Below, one piece after another: positions 1-5,901 of a stretch of DNA of 7,108 nucleotides; the stretch's first letter is position 1; each line of letters starts with the position of its first letter. The stretch covers positions 1 to 7,108 of the forward strand of contig JAURLR010000205.1 in the NCBI GenBank assembly GCA_030831135.1, given 5' to 3'. The translations under genes were made by a program, and so were the position numbers. The notes under the pieces are model-generated. The model did no database searches. It was not told the origin of the DNA and saw only the letters and a program-made list of their open reading frames with translations. Source of the DNA: Alphaproteobacteria bacterium. Lineage in GTDB: Bacteria; Pseudomonadota; Alphaproteobacteria; UBA6615.

Positions 1-560
1 CCTTCGGCCAGCGCCACCGTATTGGCCCCGACCATGAAGTTGATCATCAGCTTGAGTTTGATGCCGGTCCCGTATTCTCCGACGTAAAACGTCTTCGGGC
101 AGATTGTTTCGAGCATCGGCTTCACCGCCGCGCAGCCTGCTTCATCACCACTCATCATGATCACGCCATTGCCGGCACGGATGATGGGCTGGGTGCCGCT
201 GACAGGGCAGTCGAGGAGCATTGCGGGGGTCGCATCGACCAGCGCCTTGAGCTTTTCCTTGTCTGCCACACCGAAGGTGTTCATCTCGATGATCGTCAAA
301 CCCGCATGAGCGCCTGCGAGAAGTCCGTCCGGGCCTTCCATCGCAGCATGGGCCGCCGGAACGTTCGGCAGCGCCGAGATGACGATGTCTGAAATCTCGG
401 CCAGTTCGCGGGCCGTATCCACCAGCTTGCCGCCCAGACCCGGGAAACCCTCTGTACTGGGGCGCCGGATCGCGATGCACTCGTAACCTTCGGGCATCAG
501 TTTTTCAGCCGCCACGCGACCAATCAGGCCGAGGCCCAGAATTCCGATCTTCTTTGCCAT
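1..560 (-). CDS. Beta-hydroxyacid dehydrogenase (3-hydroxyisobutyrate dehydrogenase family), partial, C-terminus off the left edge
   Basis: The 186 visible residues begin MAKKIGILGLGLIG, a Rossmann dinucleotide fold with GxGxxG at residues 9-14. The substrate-site signature of the family follows as DCPVSGT (117-123), and the catalytic lysine signature as GTGIKLKLMIN (164-174), with Lys170 and Asn174 in the expected places. Family members are about 290-300 residues, so roughly 110 helical C-terminal residues are missing. They oxidise or reduce 3-hydroxyacid/semialdehyde pairs, for example 3-hydroxyisobutyrate, tartronate semialdehyde or sulfolactaldehyde. After the second strand the sequence reads IAIRRPST; basic residues there, instead of Asp, suggest NADP(H) preference (inference). 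The ATG at 560 lies 13 bases after the stop of the decarboxylase gene and has a GGAG ribosome site at 567-570, so it is the last visible gene of the operon. The substrate cannot be told from sequence alone. Confidence 0.88.
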   Translation of the reverse strand, partial: MAKKIGILGLGLIGRVAAEKLMPEGYECIAIRRPSTEGFPGLGGKLVDTARELAEISDIVISALPNVPAAHAAMEGPDGLLAGAHAGLTIIEMNTFGVADKEKLKALVDATPAMLLDCPVSGTQPIIRAGNGVIMMSGDEAGCAAVKPMLETICPKTFYVGEYGTGIKLKLMINFMVGANTVALAE

Positions 561-573
561 TCTACTCTCCGAA

Positions 574-1164
574 TCAGGGTGCAATGCCCAGCACAGCCTC
601 GCGGAAGCGCGAGCGCAGCCAGGCACCGTCGCGCGCGGGCAGCACGCGGGGATAGTCCCGCGCATCAATCTTGATATTGGCAAACAACGGCCCGTCTGTC
701 CGCTTCAGGCGTTCGGCCAGCGTACCGACCCCGTTCATGTCGCGAATATCATCGGGCGCATCAATGCCGCAGGATCGCGCAACATCCGTCAGGCTCACGC
801 CATGGGCAATCGCGGTCGGTTGCGCACCCGTTTCGCCGTAACGTTCATTGTCGAGCACAATCACGGACAGGTTGGCCGGACGCTTGGCACCAATGGTCGC
901 CAATGTTCCAAGGCCCATCAGCATCTCTCCGTCGCCGGTGATCGCCGCCACCGGCCGGTCTGGCTGTGCAAGGGCCAACCCCAGCGCCATTGCAGCCGCG
1001 CCGCCCATCGCGCCCCAAAGATAGAAATTGCGTGGATCGTCGCCCGCTGCGGCCACATCATAGGTGGCCGATCCGAGGCCGGTCACGACCAGCAGGTCAC
1101 CCCGGTCGCGCAGCAGGCGTGCGACAGTCTCGCGACGGTCCAGCAAGGGCAGGTTCTGTATCAT
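574..1164 (-). CDS. Thiamine-diphosphate-binding (PP) subunit of a split 2-oxoacid decarboxylase, sulfopyruvate decarboxylase beta (ComE)-like
   Basis: This 196-residue protein is a stand-alone PP domain. The diphosphate/Mg motif starts at GDGE (residues 77-80) and closes at DNE (105-107), so Asp78 and Asn106 are the likely metal ligands. WGAMGGAAAMALGLA (50-64) is the usual glycine/alanine-rich segment before it. The size and the separate upstream PYR subunit match ComE of ComDE, which converts sulfopyruvate to sulfoacetaldehyde; phosphonopyruvate decarboxylase is a fused relative, and many annotated ComDE-like pairs have unknown substrates. The start chosen is the ATG at 1164, one base after the stop of the partner gene (TGAGATG). 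A TTG at 1182 would add six residues (MRRKTE) and overlap the partner, and is less likely. The tight coupling implies 1:1 production of the two subunits. The family call is firm, the substrate is not. Confidence 0.85.
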   Translation of the reverse strand: MIQNLPLLDRRETVARLLRDRGDLLVVTGLGSATYDVAAAGDDPRNFYLWGAMGGAAAMALGLALAQPDRPVAAITGDGEMLMGLGTLATIGAKRPANLSVIVLDNERYGETGAQPTAIAHGVSLTDVARSCGIDAPDDIRDMNGVGTLAERLKRTDGPLFANIKIDARDYPRVLPARDGAWLRSRFREAVLGIAP

Positions 1165-1165
1165 C

Positions 1166-1687
1166 TCAGTCTTCCGCCTCAAAATCCTTGCGGCCGATCA
1201 GGCGCTGGGACAGCAGCACCGCCGAGGCCTGCAGTCCGTCATAGGATTGCGCGATGGCCGCATCGAGTGTCGCGGCGGCCTGATCGGGCGCGTCCACCCG
1301 GTGTACCTGCACATTCATGCGTGTCAGGACATCGGGGGTCGCAAGCCCCATGGGTCCCTGCCATGGATTGAACTCACCCCACTCGCCCCGCATCGTCACC
1401 AGCGTCACGAACGGCATGCGGCAATTCTCGATCAGCGTGAGCATGTTGACGCAATTGCCCACACCCGAAGACTGCATCAACAGAATGCCGCGATCACCGC
1501 CAAGCCACGCACCCGCCAACAGCGCAACACCATCCTCTTCCGTGGTCAGCACGGTCGTTTCCATATCCGGATTGGCCGTACAGCGTTCGATCAGACGGGA
1601 ATGTCCGGCATCAGGCACATAGGCCACCTGGCGCACCTTCTGACGCACCAGAACCTCAAAAAGCTCGTCGGGCCAGGCCCCGCTCAC
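1166..1687 (-). CDS. PYR-domain subunit of a split thiamine-diphosphate decarboxylase, sulfopyruvate decarboxylase alpha (ComD)-like
   Basis: The 173-residue protein is an N-terminal PYR domain alone: VAYVPDAGHSRLIE (21-34) resembles the first strand and helix of the family, TTEEDGVALLAGA (48-60) carries the conserved Glu (50 or 51) that activates the cofactor's aminopyrimidine ring, and SSGVGNCVNML (73-83) is the typical following turn and helix. Active sites would form at the interface with the PP subunit encoded next. The start is a GTG at 1687 that overlaps the stop of the regulator gene by four bases (GTGA), which indicates translational coupling; no strong ribosome site is visible. The gene ends one base before the next start. 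The usual ComD reaction is part of coenzyme M synthesis in archaea and of sulfonate breakdown in bacteria; use on sulfopyruvate here is an inference from family type only. Confidence 0.84.
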   Translation of the reverse strand: MSGAWPDELFEVLVRQKVRQVAYVPDAGHSRLIERCTANPDMETTVLTTEEDGVALLAGAWLGGDRGILLMQSSGVGNCVNMLTLIENCRMPFVTLVTMRGEWGEFNPWQGPMGLATPDVLTRMNVQVHRVDAPDQAAATLDAAIAQSYDGLQASAVLLSQRLIGRKDFEAED

Positions 1688-2439
1688 GAACTGCCGCCCA
1701 ATGCCTGCAGCCGAGTGCGCGCGGAGAGCAGCCGCGCAGCTTGGGTTTCGACGTCATCGCCCATCCGGGCCAGCGGTGCCGCAATCCCGATGCCGAAGAC
1801 ATCGCCATAAACCTTGGCCGTGGTCGCCAGCCCCATGACATCCACCACATTCTCACCCCGGGTAACAAAGTACCCCTTGGCGATTCCTTGTGCGATATCA
1901 GCTTCCAGCGCCTCGCGCTGTACGATCGTGTTGGGGGTGCGCGTATCCAGCGGCAGGCGTGCAATCTGCGCAAGCCGTTCACCCGAACTCAGACGCCCGA
2001 GAAAAGCCTTGCCGATGGCACTGGAATGGAGCGGCTTGATATCCCCCGCCCCGGCGGAGTAGCGCACCGTCTGCCCGCCTTCAAAGACATCCAGATAGAG
2101 GATCACATCACCCTGCCGCCGGCCCAGCAGAACGGTTTCCTTTGTTTCATCGCGTAAAGCTTCCAGAATCGGCACCATGCTCTCGAGCACCGGGTCGTGG
2201 GCGGCGATCACGCTGGCGATTTCCAGCAGCCGTTTTGTCGGATAGATCGCGCGGGTTTGCTCGGATGTGTAAAGGTAACCCATGCCGCTCAGAGTCCGGA
2301 CAAGACCGTGGCAACTGCTGATCGGGGCCGACAGGCTCTCGGCGATCTGCGTCAGCGTCATCGGGCCTTTTCGCCGCGCAAAGGCTTCGAAAAGGTTGAC
2401 GGTCCGCACCGCGGTTTTCACACCTTCATTCATATTCAT
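1684..2439 (-). CDS. IclR-family transcriptional regulator
   Basis: The 251-residue product has the two-part IclR layout: an N-terminal winged helix-turn-helix (about residues 8-60, with MTLTQIAESLSAPISSCHGLVRTL as the recognition region, 27-50) and a C-terminal effector domain with the hallmark LHSSAIGKAFLG (137-148). Length agrees with the family (about 250). It is first in the operon and overlaps the decarboxylase alpha gene by four bases, so it very likely controls this operon and its own synthesis in response to a pathway acid or aldehyde. The start is placed at the ATG at 2439 (MNMNEG...), just ahead of the HTH; a second ATG lies at 2433, and an in-frame GTG at 2478 would add 13 basic residues. 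None of these has a clear ribosome site. It may also act on the divergent sthA gene. Confidence 0.9.
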   Translation of the reverse strand: MNMNEGVKTAVRTVNLFEAFARRKGPMTLTQIAESLSAPISSCHGLVRTLSGMGYLYTSEQTRAIYPTKRLLEIASVIAAHDPVLESMVPILEALRDETKETVLLGRRQGDVILYLDVFEGGQTVRYSAGAGDIKPLHSSAIGKAFLGRLSSGERLAQIARLPLDTRTPNTIVQREALEADIAQGIAKGYFVTRGENVVDVMGLATTAKVYGDVFGIGIAAPLARMGDDVETQAARLLSARTRLQALGGSS

Positions 2440-2575
2440 GAAACAAACTTTGGAATGGCGAAACTTTTTGGTCAACACATATTCGCCGAAAACGCGCCAG
2501 CAAGGAAACGTTAACGAAAACAGCAGATTGTTCCTCCATCGCCGCTTTTACGGGCGCAATATTAGGACACATACC
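2440..2575. promoter_or_regulatory. Divergent control region between the IclR operon and sthA
   Basis: These 136 bases separate two gene starts that point away from each other, so both promoters and the probable IclR operator should lie here. Visible elements are a 7-base direct repeat AAACTTT at 2445-2451 and 2461-2467 (16 bases apart, start to start), a TTGACC hexamer on the minus strand at 2475-2470 that could be a -35 box for the regulator operon, and a perfect 8-base palindrome CGTTAACG at 2509-2516. No convincing -10 box could be assigned for either direction, and no single long operator palindrome is obvious. The assignment rests on position more than on motifs. Confidence 0.5.
2564..2567 (+). 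promoter_or_regulatory. Ribosome binding site deciding the sthA start
   Basis: AGGA stands eight bases ahead of the GTG at 2576. The reading frame stays open further upstream to 2282 but overlaps the divergent regulator there and has no matching ribosome site, so this site favours the GTG start. Confidence 0.55.
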
Positions 2576-4024
2576 GTGCTGGATACGCTGACCAACGATA
2601 TTTCACGGCAGGACGAAGCCGACCCGGAATACGATTATGACCTCGTCGTGCTGGGGTCAGGCCCTGCGGGACAGCGCGCTGCGATTCAGGCCTCCAAGCT
2701 CGGCAAGCATGTCGCCGTGGTGGAGAAACGCGCTGTTGTCGGTGGCGTGTGCATCAACACCGGAACGATCCCGTCCAAGACCCTGCGCGAAGCCGCCATG
2801 CATCTCTCGGGATTCCTGCACCGCAATGTCTATGGCTCGGCCTATTCGGTGAAGCAAGATATCACCATGCAGGACCTCATGGTCCGCACCGACCACGTGA
2901 TCCGGACCGAGATCGACGTGACCCACCACCAACTGCGTCGCAACGGCATCGAAGTTCTTTCGGCTTCCGCATCCTTTTCGGGACCGCACACGATCTGCCT
3001 CGACTTTGCCGATGGTCGTGGGGCACGGGAAATCTCCACCGACAAGGTGGTGATCGCCGTGGGCACCGAATGCACGCGGGCCGCCGGAATCCCGTTTGAC
3101 GGCAAAACGATCTTCACCAGCGACGACATCCTCACCCTTGAAGACATCCCGCGCTCGCTCGCGATCATCGGCGCCGGGGTGATCGGTCTGGAATACGCCA
3201 CGATCTTCGCCACACTGGGCGTACGGGTGACGCTGATCGACAAACGCCCGCAGTTGCTCGATTTCGTGGACGGTGAGATCACCGATGCGCTGGCCTATCT
3301 GATGCGCCAGCACCGGGTAGCCCTGCGGCTGGGCGAAGGCGTGGAGAGCGTACGCCGCTGCGATGACGGGAAAGGTCCGCGGGTGCGTATTGATCTTGAA
3401 AGCGGCAAGCAGGTTTTCACTGAAAAGGCGCTGTACAGTATCGGCCGGACCGGCGCGACGGGCAGCCTCAACCTGGCTGCAGCCGGGTTGGCGACTGACG
3501 AACGCGGTCGCGTCACGGTCGACAAAAATTACCGCACCGACGTGGACAACATCTACGCGGCAGGTGACGTGATCGGGTTTCCCAGCCTCGCATCGACCTC
3601 CATGGAACAGGGGCGTCTGGCCTCTTGTCATGCCTTTGGCGAAACCGCCTCATCCTTCGCCGAATTGTTCCCCTACGGCATCTACACGATCCCGGAAATC
3701 TCCGTGGTAGGGGCCAATGAAGAGGAACTCACCCGTGCCGGTGTGCCCTATGAAGTCGGCAAGGCGTTTTATCGCGAGATCGCGCGCGGCCAGATCATCG
3801 GCGATCACACCGGCATGCTGAAGATCCTGTTTCACATCGAAACCCGCGAAGTGCTCGGTGTCAGCATCCTTGGCGAGGGCGCGGCCGAACTGATCCATAT
3901 CGGTCAGGCGGTGATGGCCCATAAGGGCACGATCGACTATTTCGTGGACACGGTGTTCAACTATCCCACCCTGGCCGAATGCTACAAGACAGCCGCCTTC
4001 GACGGCCTGAACCGGCTGGAATAG
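2576..4024 (+). CDS. sthA: Soluble pyridine nucleotide transhydrogenase (SthA/UdhA)
   Basis: The 482-residue flavoprotein catalyses hydride exchange between NADPH and NAD+ in the cytoplasm. Features in order: FAD-binding GSGPAG (27-32); GGVCINTGTIPSK (56-68), where the second cysteine of the disulfide-reductase CxxxxC pair is Thr64, as in SthA; NAD-binding GAGVIG (199-204); second FAD contact YAAGDV (327-332); and a C-terminal dimerisation domain with FNYPTLAE (461-468), where lipoamide dehydrogenases have a catalytic His and SthA has Asn. GIYTIPEIS (368-376) and LIHIGQAVM (439-447) are also very close to the E. coli enzyme as remembered. This rules out lipoamide dehydrogenase. With the GTG start at 2576 the protein is slightly longer than the E. 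coli enzyme (466) because of about 18 polar residues before YDYDLVV. It is transcribed divergently from the IclR operon and is not co-transcribed with anything downstream; a twin palindrome starts ten bases after its stop. Confidence 0.93.
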   Translation: MLDTLTNDISRQDEADPEYDYDLVVLGSGPAGQRAAIQASKLGKHVAVVEKRAVVGGVCINTGTIPSKTLREAAMHLSGFLHRNVYGSAYSVKQDITMQDLMVRTDHVIRTEIDVTHHQLRRNGIEVLSASASFSGPHTICLDFADGRGAREISTDKVVIAVGTECTRAAGIPFDGKTIFTSDDILTLEDIPRSLAIIGAGVIGLEYATIFATLGVRVTLIDKRPQLLDFVDGEITDALAYLMRQHRVALRLGEGVESVRRCDDGKGPRVRIDLESGKQVFTEKALYSIGRTGATGSLNLAAAGLATDERGRVTVDKNYRTDVDNIYAAGDVIGFPSLASTSMEQGRLASCHAFGETASSFAELFPYGIYTIPEISVVGANEEELTRAGVPYEVGKAFYREIARGQIIGDHTGMLKILFHIETREVLGVSILGEGAAELIHIGQAVMAHKGTIDYFVDTVFNYPTLAECYKTAAFDGLNRLE

Positions 4025-4034
4025 GCGCACCGGA

Positions 4035-4106
4035 CTGAGCCCTCATCCTGAGCCTGACGAAGGACGAGGGCGACAACCTCATACTTCGACAAGCTCAGCA
4101 TGAGGT
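4035..4106. repeat. Class A twin-palindrome repeat, copy 1 (possible bidirectional terminator)
   Basis: A 72-base element matching 5635-5706 at 67 of 72 positions. It consists of two imperfect palindromic arms of about 29 bases (from CCTCATCCTGAG at 4041 to CGAGG, then from CCTCATACTTCG to CATGAGG at 4105), which are inverted copies of each other around a short spacer (GCGACAA). It can therefore fold as two small hairpins or one long one. It sits between the stops of the convergent sthA and hemerythrin genes, ten bases after the sthA stop, where a structure could end both transcripts; no long T run accompanies it. Similar sequences are familiar as dispersed intergenic repeats in alphaproteobacteria. 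Confidence 0.8.
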
Positions 4107-4137
4107 GGTTTCGGATATCGCGACAACGCGTGTCCTT

Positions 4138-4731
4138 CTAATGCATTCCCAGCGCCGCTTCGGTCCGGTCGAGGATCAACGGCACGACAAGGTCTTCCTC
4201 ATCATCCAGATGGCGCTTGAGGCCCTTGTCCAGTGCGGCAAGGTCATCACGCATGCGCGGGACCAGCCCCATCACTTCATCGGGCTTTTCCTGAATGGCG
4301 GCATCCAGCGCGACAATCGTGTCATAGGTCCCGCGCAGCAGGTCATGGATCACCTCGTGATCGCCTTCGAGCAGGGCCACGCCCTTTTCCATGCGCGGGT
4401 CGGCCCGGGATAGCAGCGGGAAATAGTGATATTCCTCGACCTTGTGATGGGTATCGAGCTCGCCGAGGAAAAAGCTCGCCCGCGGCATGAACCATTCGTG
4501 GAAACCCTTGGGGTCCACCTGCGCGGCGGCCAGCTTCTCGCACGCATCGATCAGCCCCTCCCCGAACTCCCGGAACATCTTGTGCCGCGCCAGCCAGAAC
4601 TGGCACCACTGGCCATTGTTGGGATGGCCTTCCCAGCTCGGACGCGGATACTCGACGCGCAAAAAGGCATAGTCGCCCGGCAAGGCGGTACGACGGTCGA
4701 GGGCGAGTTCGGCGGGGATCGATTCAGACAT
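4138..4731 (-). CDS. Hemerythrin-like HHE cation-binding domain protein
   Basis: The 197-residue, mostly helical cytoplasmic protein has a full set of putative di-iron ligands in hemerythrin order: His50 (ARHKMFREF), His96 and Glu100 (HHKVEEYHYFP, 95-105), His125 and His129 (DHEVIHD), His174 and Glu178 (HLDDEEDLVVP). Such domains bind oxygen, sense redox or nitric oxide, or help with iron-sulfur repair; which applies here cannot be told. About 35 N-terminal residues precede the helical bundle. The start is the ATG at 4731 (MSESIP). The frame is open to 4878, but the extra 49 residues (MPAQAGIHKHR...) are a translation of the class B repeat and are not believed. No good ribosome site is seen. 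The gene faces sthA tail to tail and diverges from the flavin reductase gene, so the latter pair may share upstream control. Confidence 0.85.
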   Translation of the reverse strand: MSESIPAELALDRRTALPGDYAFLRVEYPRPSWEGHPNNGQWCQFWLARHKMFREFGEGLIDACEKLAAAQVDPKGFHEWFMPRASFFLGELDTHHKVEEYHYFPLLSRADPRMEKGVALLEGDHEVIHDLLRGTYDTIVALDAAIQEKPDEVMGLVPRMRDDLAALDKGLKRHLDDEEDLVVPLILDRTEAALGMH

Positions 4732-4790
4732 GACCGGGCCGGGATACACGAAGCATGCGTGGGAGGCAAAGCCCGGCACGTCATATCCGT

Positions 4791-4882
4791 CGTCACTCCC
4801 GCGAAGGCGGGAGTCCATAAACGGCGGCGGGAATCTGTTTGTGTATCGGTGTTTATGGATGCCCGCCTGCGCGGGCATGACG
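4791..4882. repeat. Class B twin-palindrome (REP/BIME-like) repeat, copy 1
   Basis: Two palindromic arms in inverted orientation. The left arm (4791-4822) has an 8-base stem ACTCCCGC / GCGGGAGT (4795-4802 with 4807-4814) and a four-base loop. The right arm (4851-4882) has an 8-base stem ATGCCCGC / GCGGGCAT (4859-4866 with 4871-4878). The left arm and the reverse complement of the right arm agree at 27 of 32 bases, sharing CGTCA at the start and TCCATAAAC at the end, with a 28-base spacer. Translation of such repeats gives the well-known spurious peptide MPAQAGIHKHR. It lies in the divergent gap upstream of both the hemerythrin and flavin reductase genes. Confidence 0.85.
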
Positions 4883-4931
4883 GAGTGTTGCGGGCATGAG
4901 CGTCATTCGCCACACTCCTCCACAATTATTT

Positions 4932-4940
4932 AGGGAGGGG
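4932..4940 (+). promoter_or_regulatory. Strong ribosome binding site fixing the flavin-reductase start
   Basis: AGGGAGGGG ends six bases before the ATG at 4947. It shows that translation starts at MDYRIF and not at an in-frame ATG at 4896, which would add 17 residues and read through this site. Confidence 0.8.
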
Positions 4941-4946
4941 AACGCC

Positions 4947-5600
4947 ATGGATTACCGGATTTTCAACAGTGACGAGATCGACCATCAGCAATGCTACCGC
5001 CTGCTGATCGGCTCCATCGTGCCCCGGCCCATCGCCTGGGTGAGCTCCATGGACGAGGACGGCGTGCCCAACCTGGCCCCGTTCAGCTTCTTCTCCATCG
5101 TCTCCCACTACCCGCCGCTGGTGACGATCACAGTCGGCGAGAAGGAAAAACACCACAAGGACACATCAGCCAACATCGCGGCCACAAAAGGCTACGTCAT
5201 TCACACGGTGACCGAAGGCTGGGAAAATCAGATGAACGAGAGTTCGGCCAGCCTGCCCCGCAATGTCAGCGAGTTCGAGCATATCGGGATCGAGACCGAG
5301 CCGTCAGACCTTGTCGACGCCCCGCGCATCAAGGGCTGCCCTGTCGCGATGGAATGCGAATACCAGCAGACGCTGGAATTTGGCGATGACTGGAAGACCT
5401 ATGTGGTGATCGGCAAGGTCCTGCGCTGGCATGTCCGCGAAGACCTGATGCTCGACGACAAATACGTCAATCCGCACCTGCTCAAGCCCATCGGCCGCCT
5501 CGGCGGCCCCCGCTACTGCCACACCGACGATATCTTCGAGATGCAGGCCCCCTATGTGCAGCCCGATATCGGCCACCCGAACACCGGAGAGCGGAACTAG
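4947..5600 (+). CDS. Flavin reductase-like FMN-binding split-barrel protein
   Basis: The 217-residue protein has the flavin-reductase-domain pattern: IGSIVPRPIAWVSSMDEDG (21-39), then VPNLAPFSFFSIVSHYPPLVTI (40-61), the segment that binds FMN in this fold, then DTSANIAATKGYVIH (72-86) and NESSASLPRNVSEFEHIG (97-114), and a C-terminal RLGGPRYCHTDDIFEM (184-199). Length agrees with the stand-alone family of about 200-220 residues. Members bind FMN and may supply reduced flavin to a monooxygenase or carry out reductions themselves. No monooxygenase gene is in view, so the partner and reaction are unknown. No signal peptide or membrane segment is present, so it should be cytoplasmic. The gene stands alone; a class A repeat begins 34 bases after its stop. 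Confidence 0.88.
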   Translation: MDYRIFNSDEIDHQQCYRLLIGSIVPRPIAWVSSMDEDGVPNLAPFSFFSIVSHYPPLVTITVGEKEKHHKDTSANIAATKGYVIHTVTEGWENQMNESSASLPRNVSEFEHIGIETEPSDLVDAPRIKGCPVAMECEYQQTLEFGDDWKTYVVIGKVLRWHVREDLMLDDKYVNPHLLKPIGRLGGPRYCHTDDIFEMQAPYVQPDIGHPNTGERN

Positions 5601-5634
5601 GCTTCCACAATTACGGACACGCGCCGCATCCCGT

Positions 5635-5706
5635 CTGAGCCCTCATCCTGAGCCTGTCGAAGGACGAGGGCGACAACCCCATGCTTCGTCAGGCTCAGCA
5701 TGAGGT
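5635..5706. repeat. Class A twin-palindrome repeat, copy 2 (possible bidirectional terminator)
   Basis: This is the second copy of the element at 4035-4106, with five differences in 72 bases. It again lies between convergent genes, 34 bases after the flavin reductase stop. The two 29-base arms are inverted copies of each other at 24 of 29 positions. The whole gap 5601-5901 holds this element, the class B element at 5786-5872, and between them (5707-5785) nothing recognisable. Confidence 0.8.
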
Positions 5707-5785
5707 TGAACAAACAGCGGTTGAAAGAAACCCACTCAATCGTCACGCCCACGAAACATGAATCGCAGCAGCCAATCCCCACCAC

Positions 5786-5872
5786 CGTCATGCCCGCACG
5801 TGTTGCGGGCATCCACGTCAGCGGGCCACGTGACACAGGAACGTGGATGGCCGGACCAAGTCCGGCCATGAC
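5786..5872. repeat. Class B-like twin-palindrome repeat, copy 2
   Basis: The left arm has the stem ATGCCCGC / GCGGGCAT (5790-5797 with 5805-5812) and continues into TCCACGT. The right arm begins ACGTGGAT and has the stem ATGGCCGGA / TCCGGCCAT (5847-5855 with 5861-5869) followed by GAC. The plan (GTCA, stem, loop, stem, TCCA, inverted partner) is that of 4791-4882, but stems, loops and inner flanks differ. It lies 29 bases past the stop of the minus-strand gene at 5902 and may help end its transcript. Confidence 0.78.
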
Positions 5873-5901
5873 ATCGGCCCTAAAAAGATCAATCGGGCAT
5901 T

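Noticed and set aside
1064..1810. Plus-strand open frame of 248 codons
   Set aside because: Antisense to the two decarboxylase subunit genes and rich in Arg and His, typical of shadow frames.
2282..2575. Upstream extension of the sthA frame
   Set aside because: It overlaps the N-terminal part of the divergent regulator gene, has no homology-like content, and the GTG at 2576 has a ribosome site; the NAD/FAD protein begins just after it.
2657..3631. Long open frame of 324 codons on the minus strand
   Set aside because: It lies entirely antisense to sthA, whose protein motifs are unmistakable; its product has no family features and is what high-GC codon use produces on the opposite strand.
2576..4024. 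Loss of the second redox cysteine as damage to a lipoamide dehydrogenase
   Set aside because: Thr in that place and Asn instead of the C-terminal His are normal for soluble transhydrogenases.
4426..4899. Plus-strand open frame of 157 codons
   Set aside because: Antisense to the hemerythrin gene, and its end is translated repeat DNA (RLRGHDG).
5597..5869. Minus-strand frame of 90 codons (MAGLGPAIHVPVSRG...)
   Set aside because: It is a translation through the class B and class A repeats; MAGLGPAIHV is a typical repeat-derived peptide.
4035..5872. CRISPR array from the repeated palindromes
   Set aside because: There are only two copies of each class, 1600 and 995 bases apart, with genes between them and no regular spacers or cas genes.
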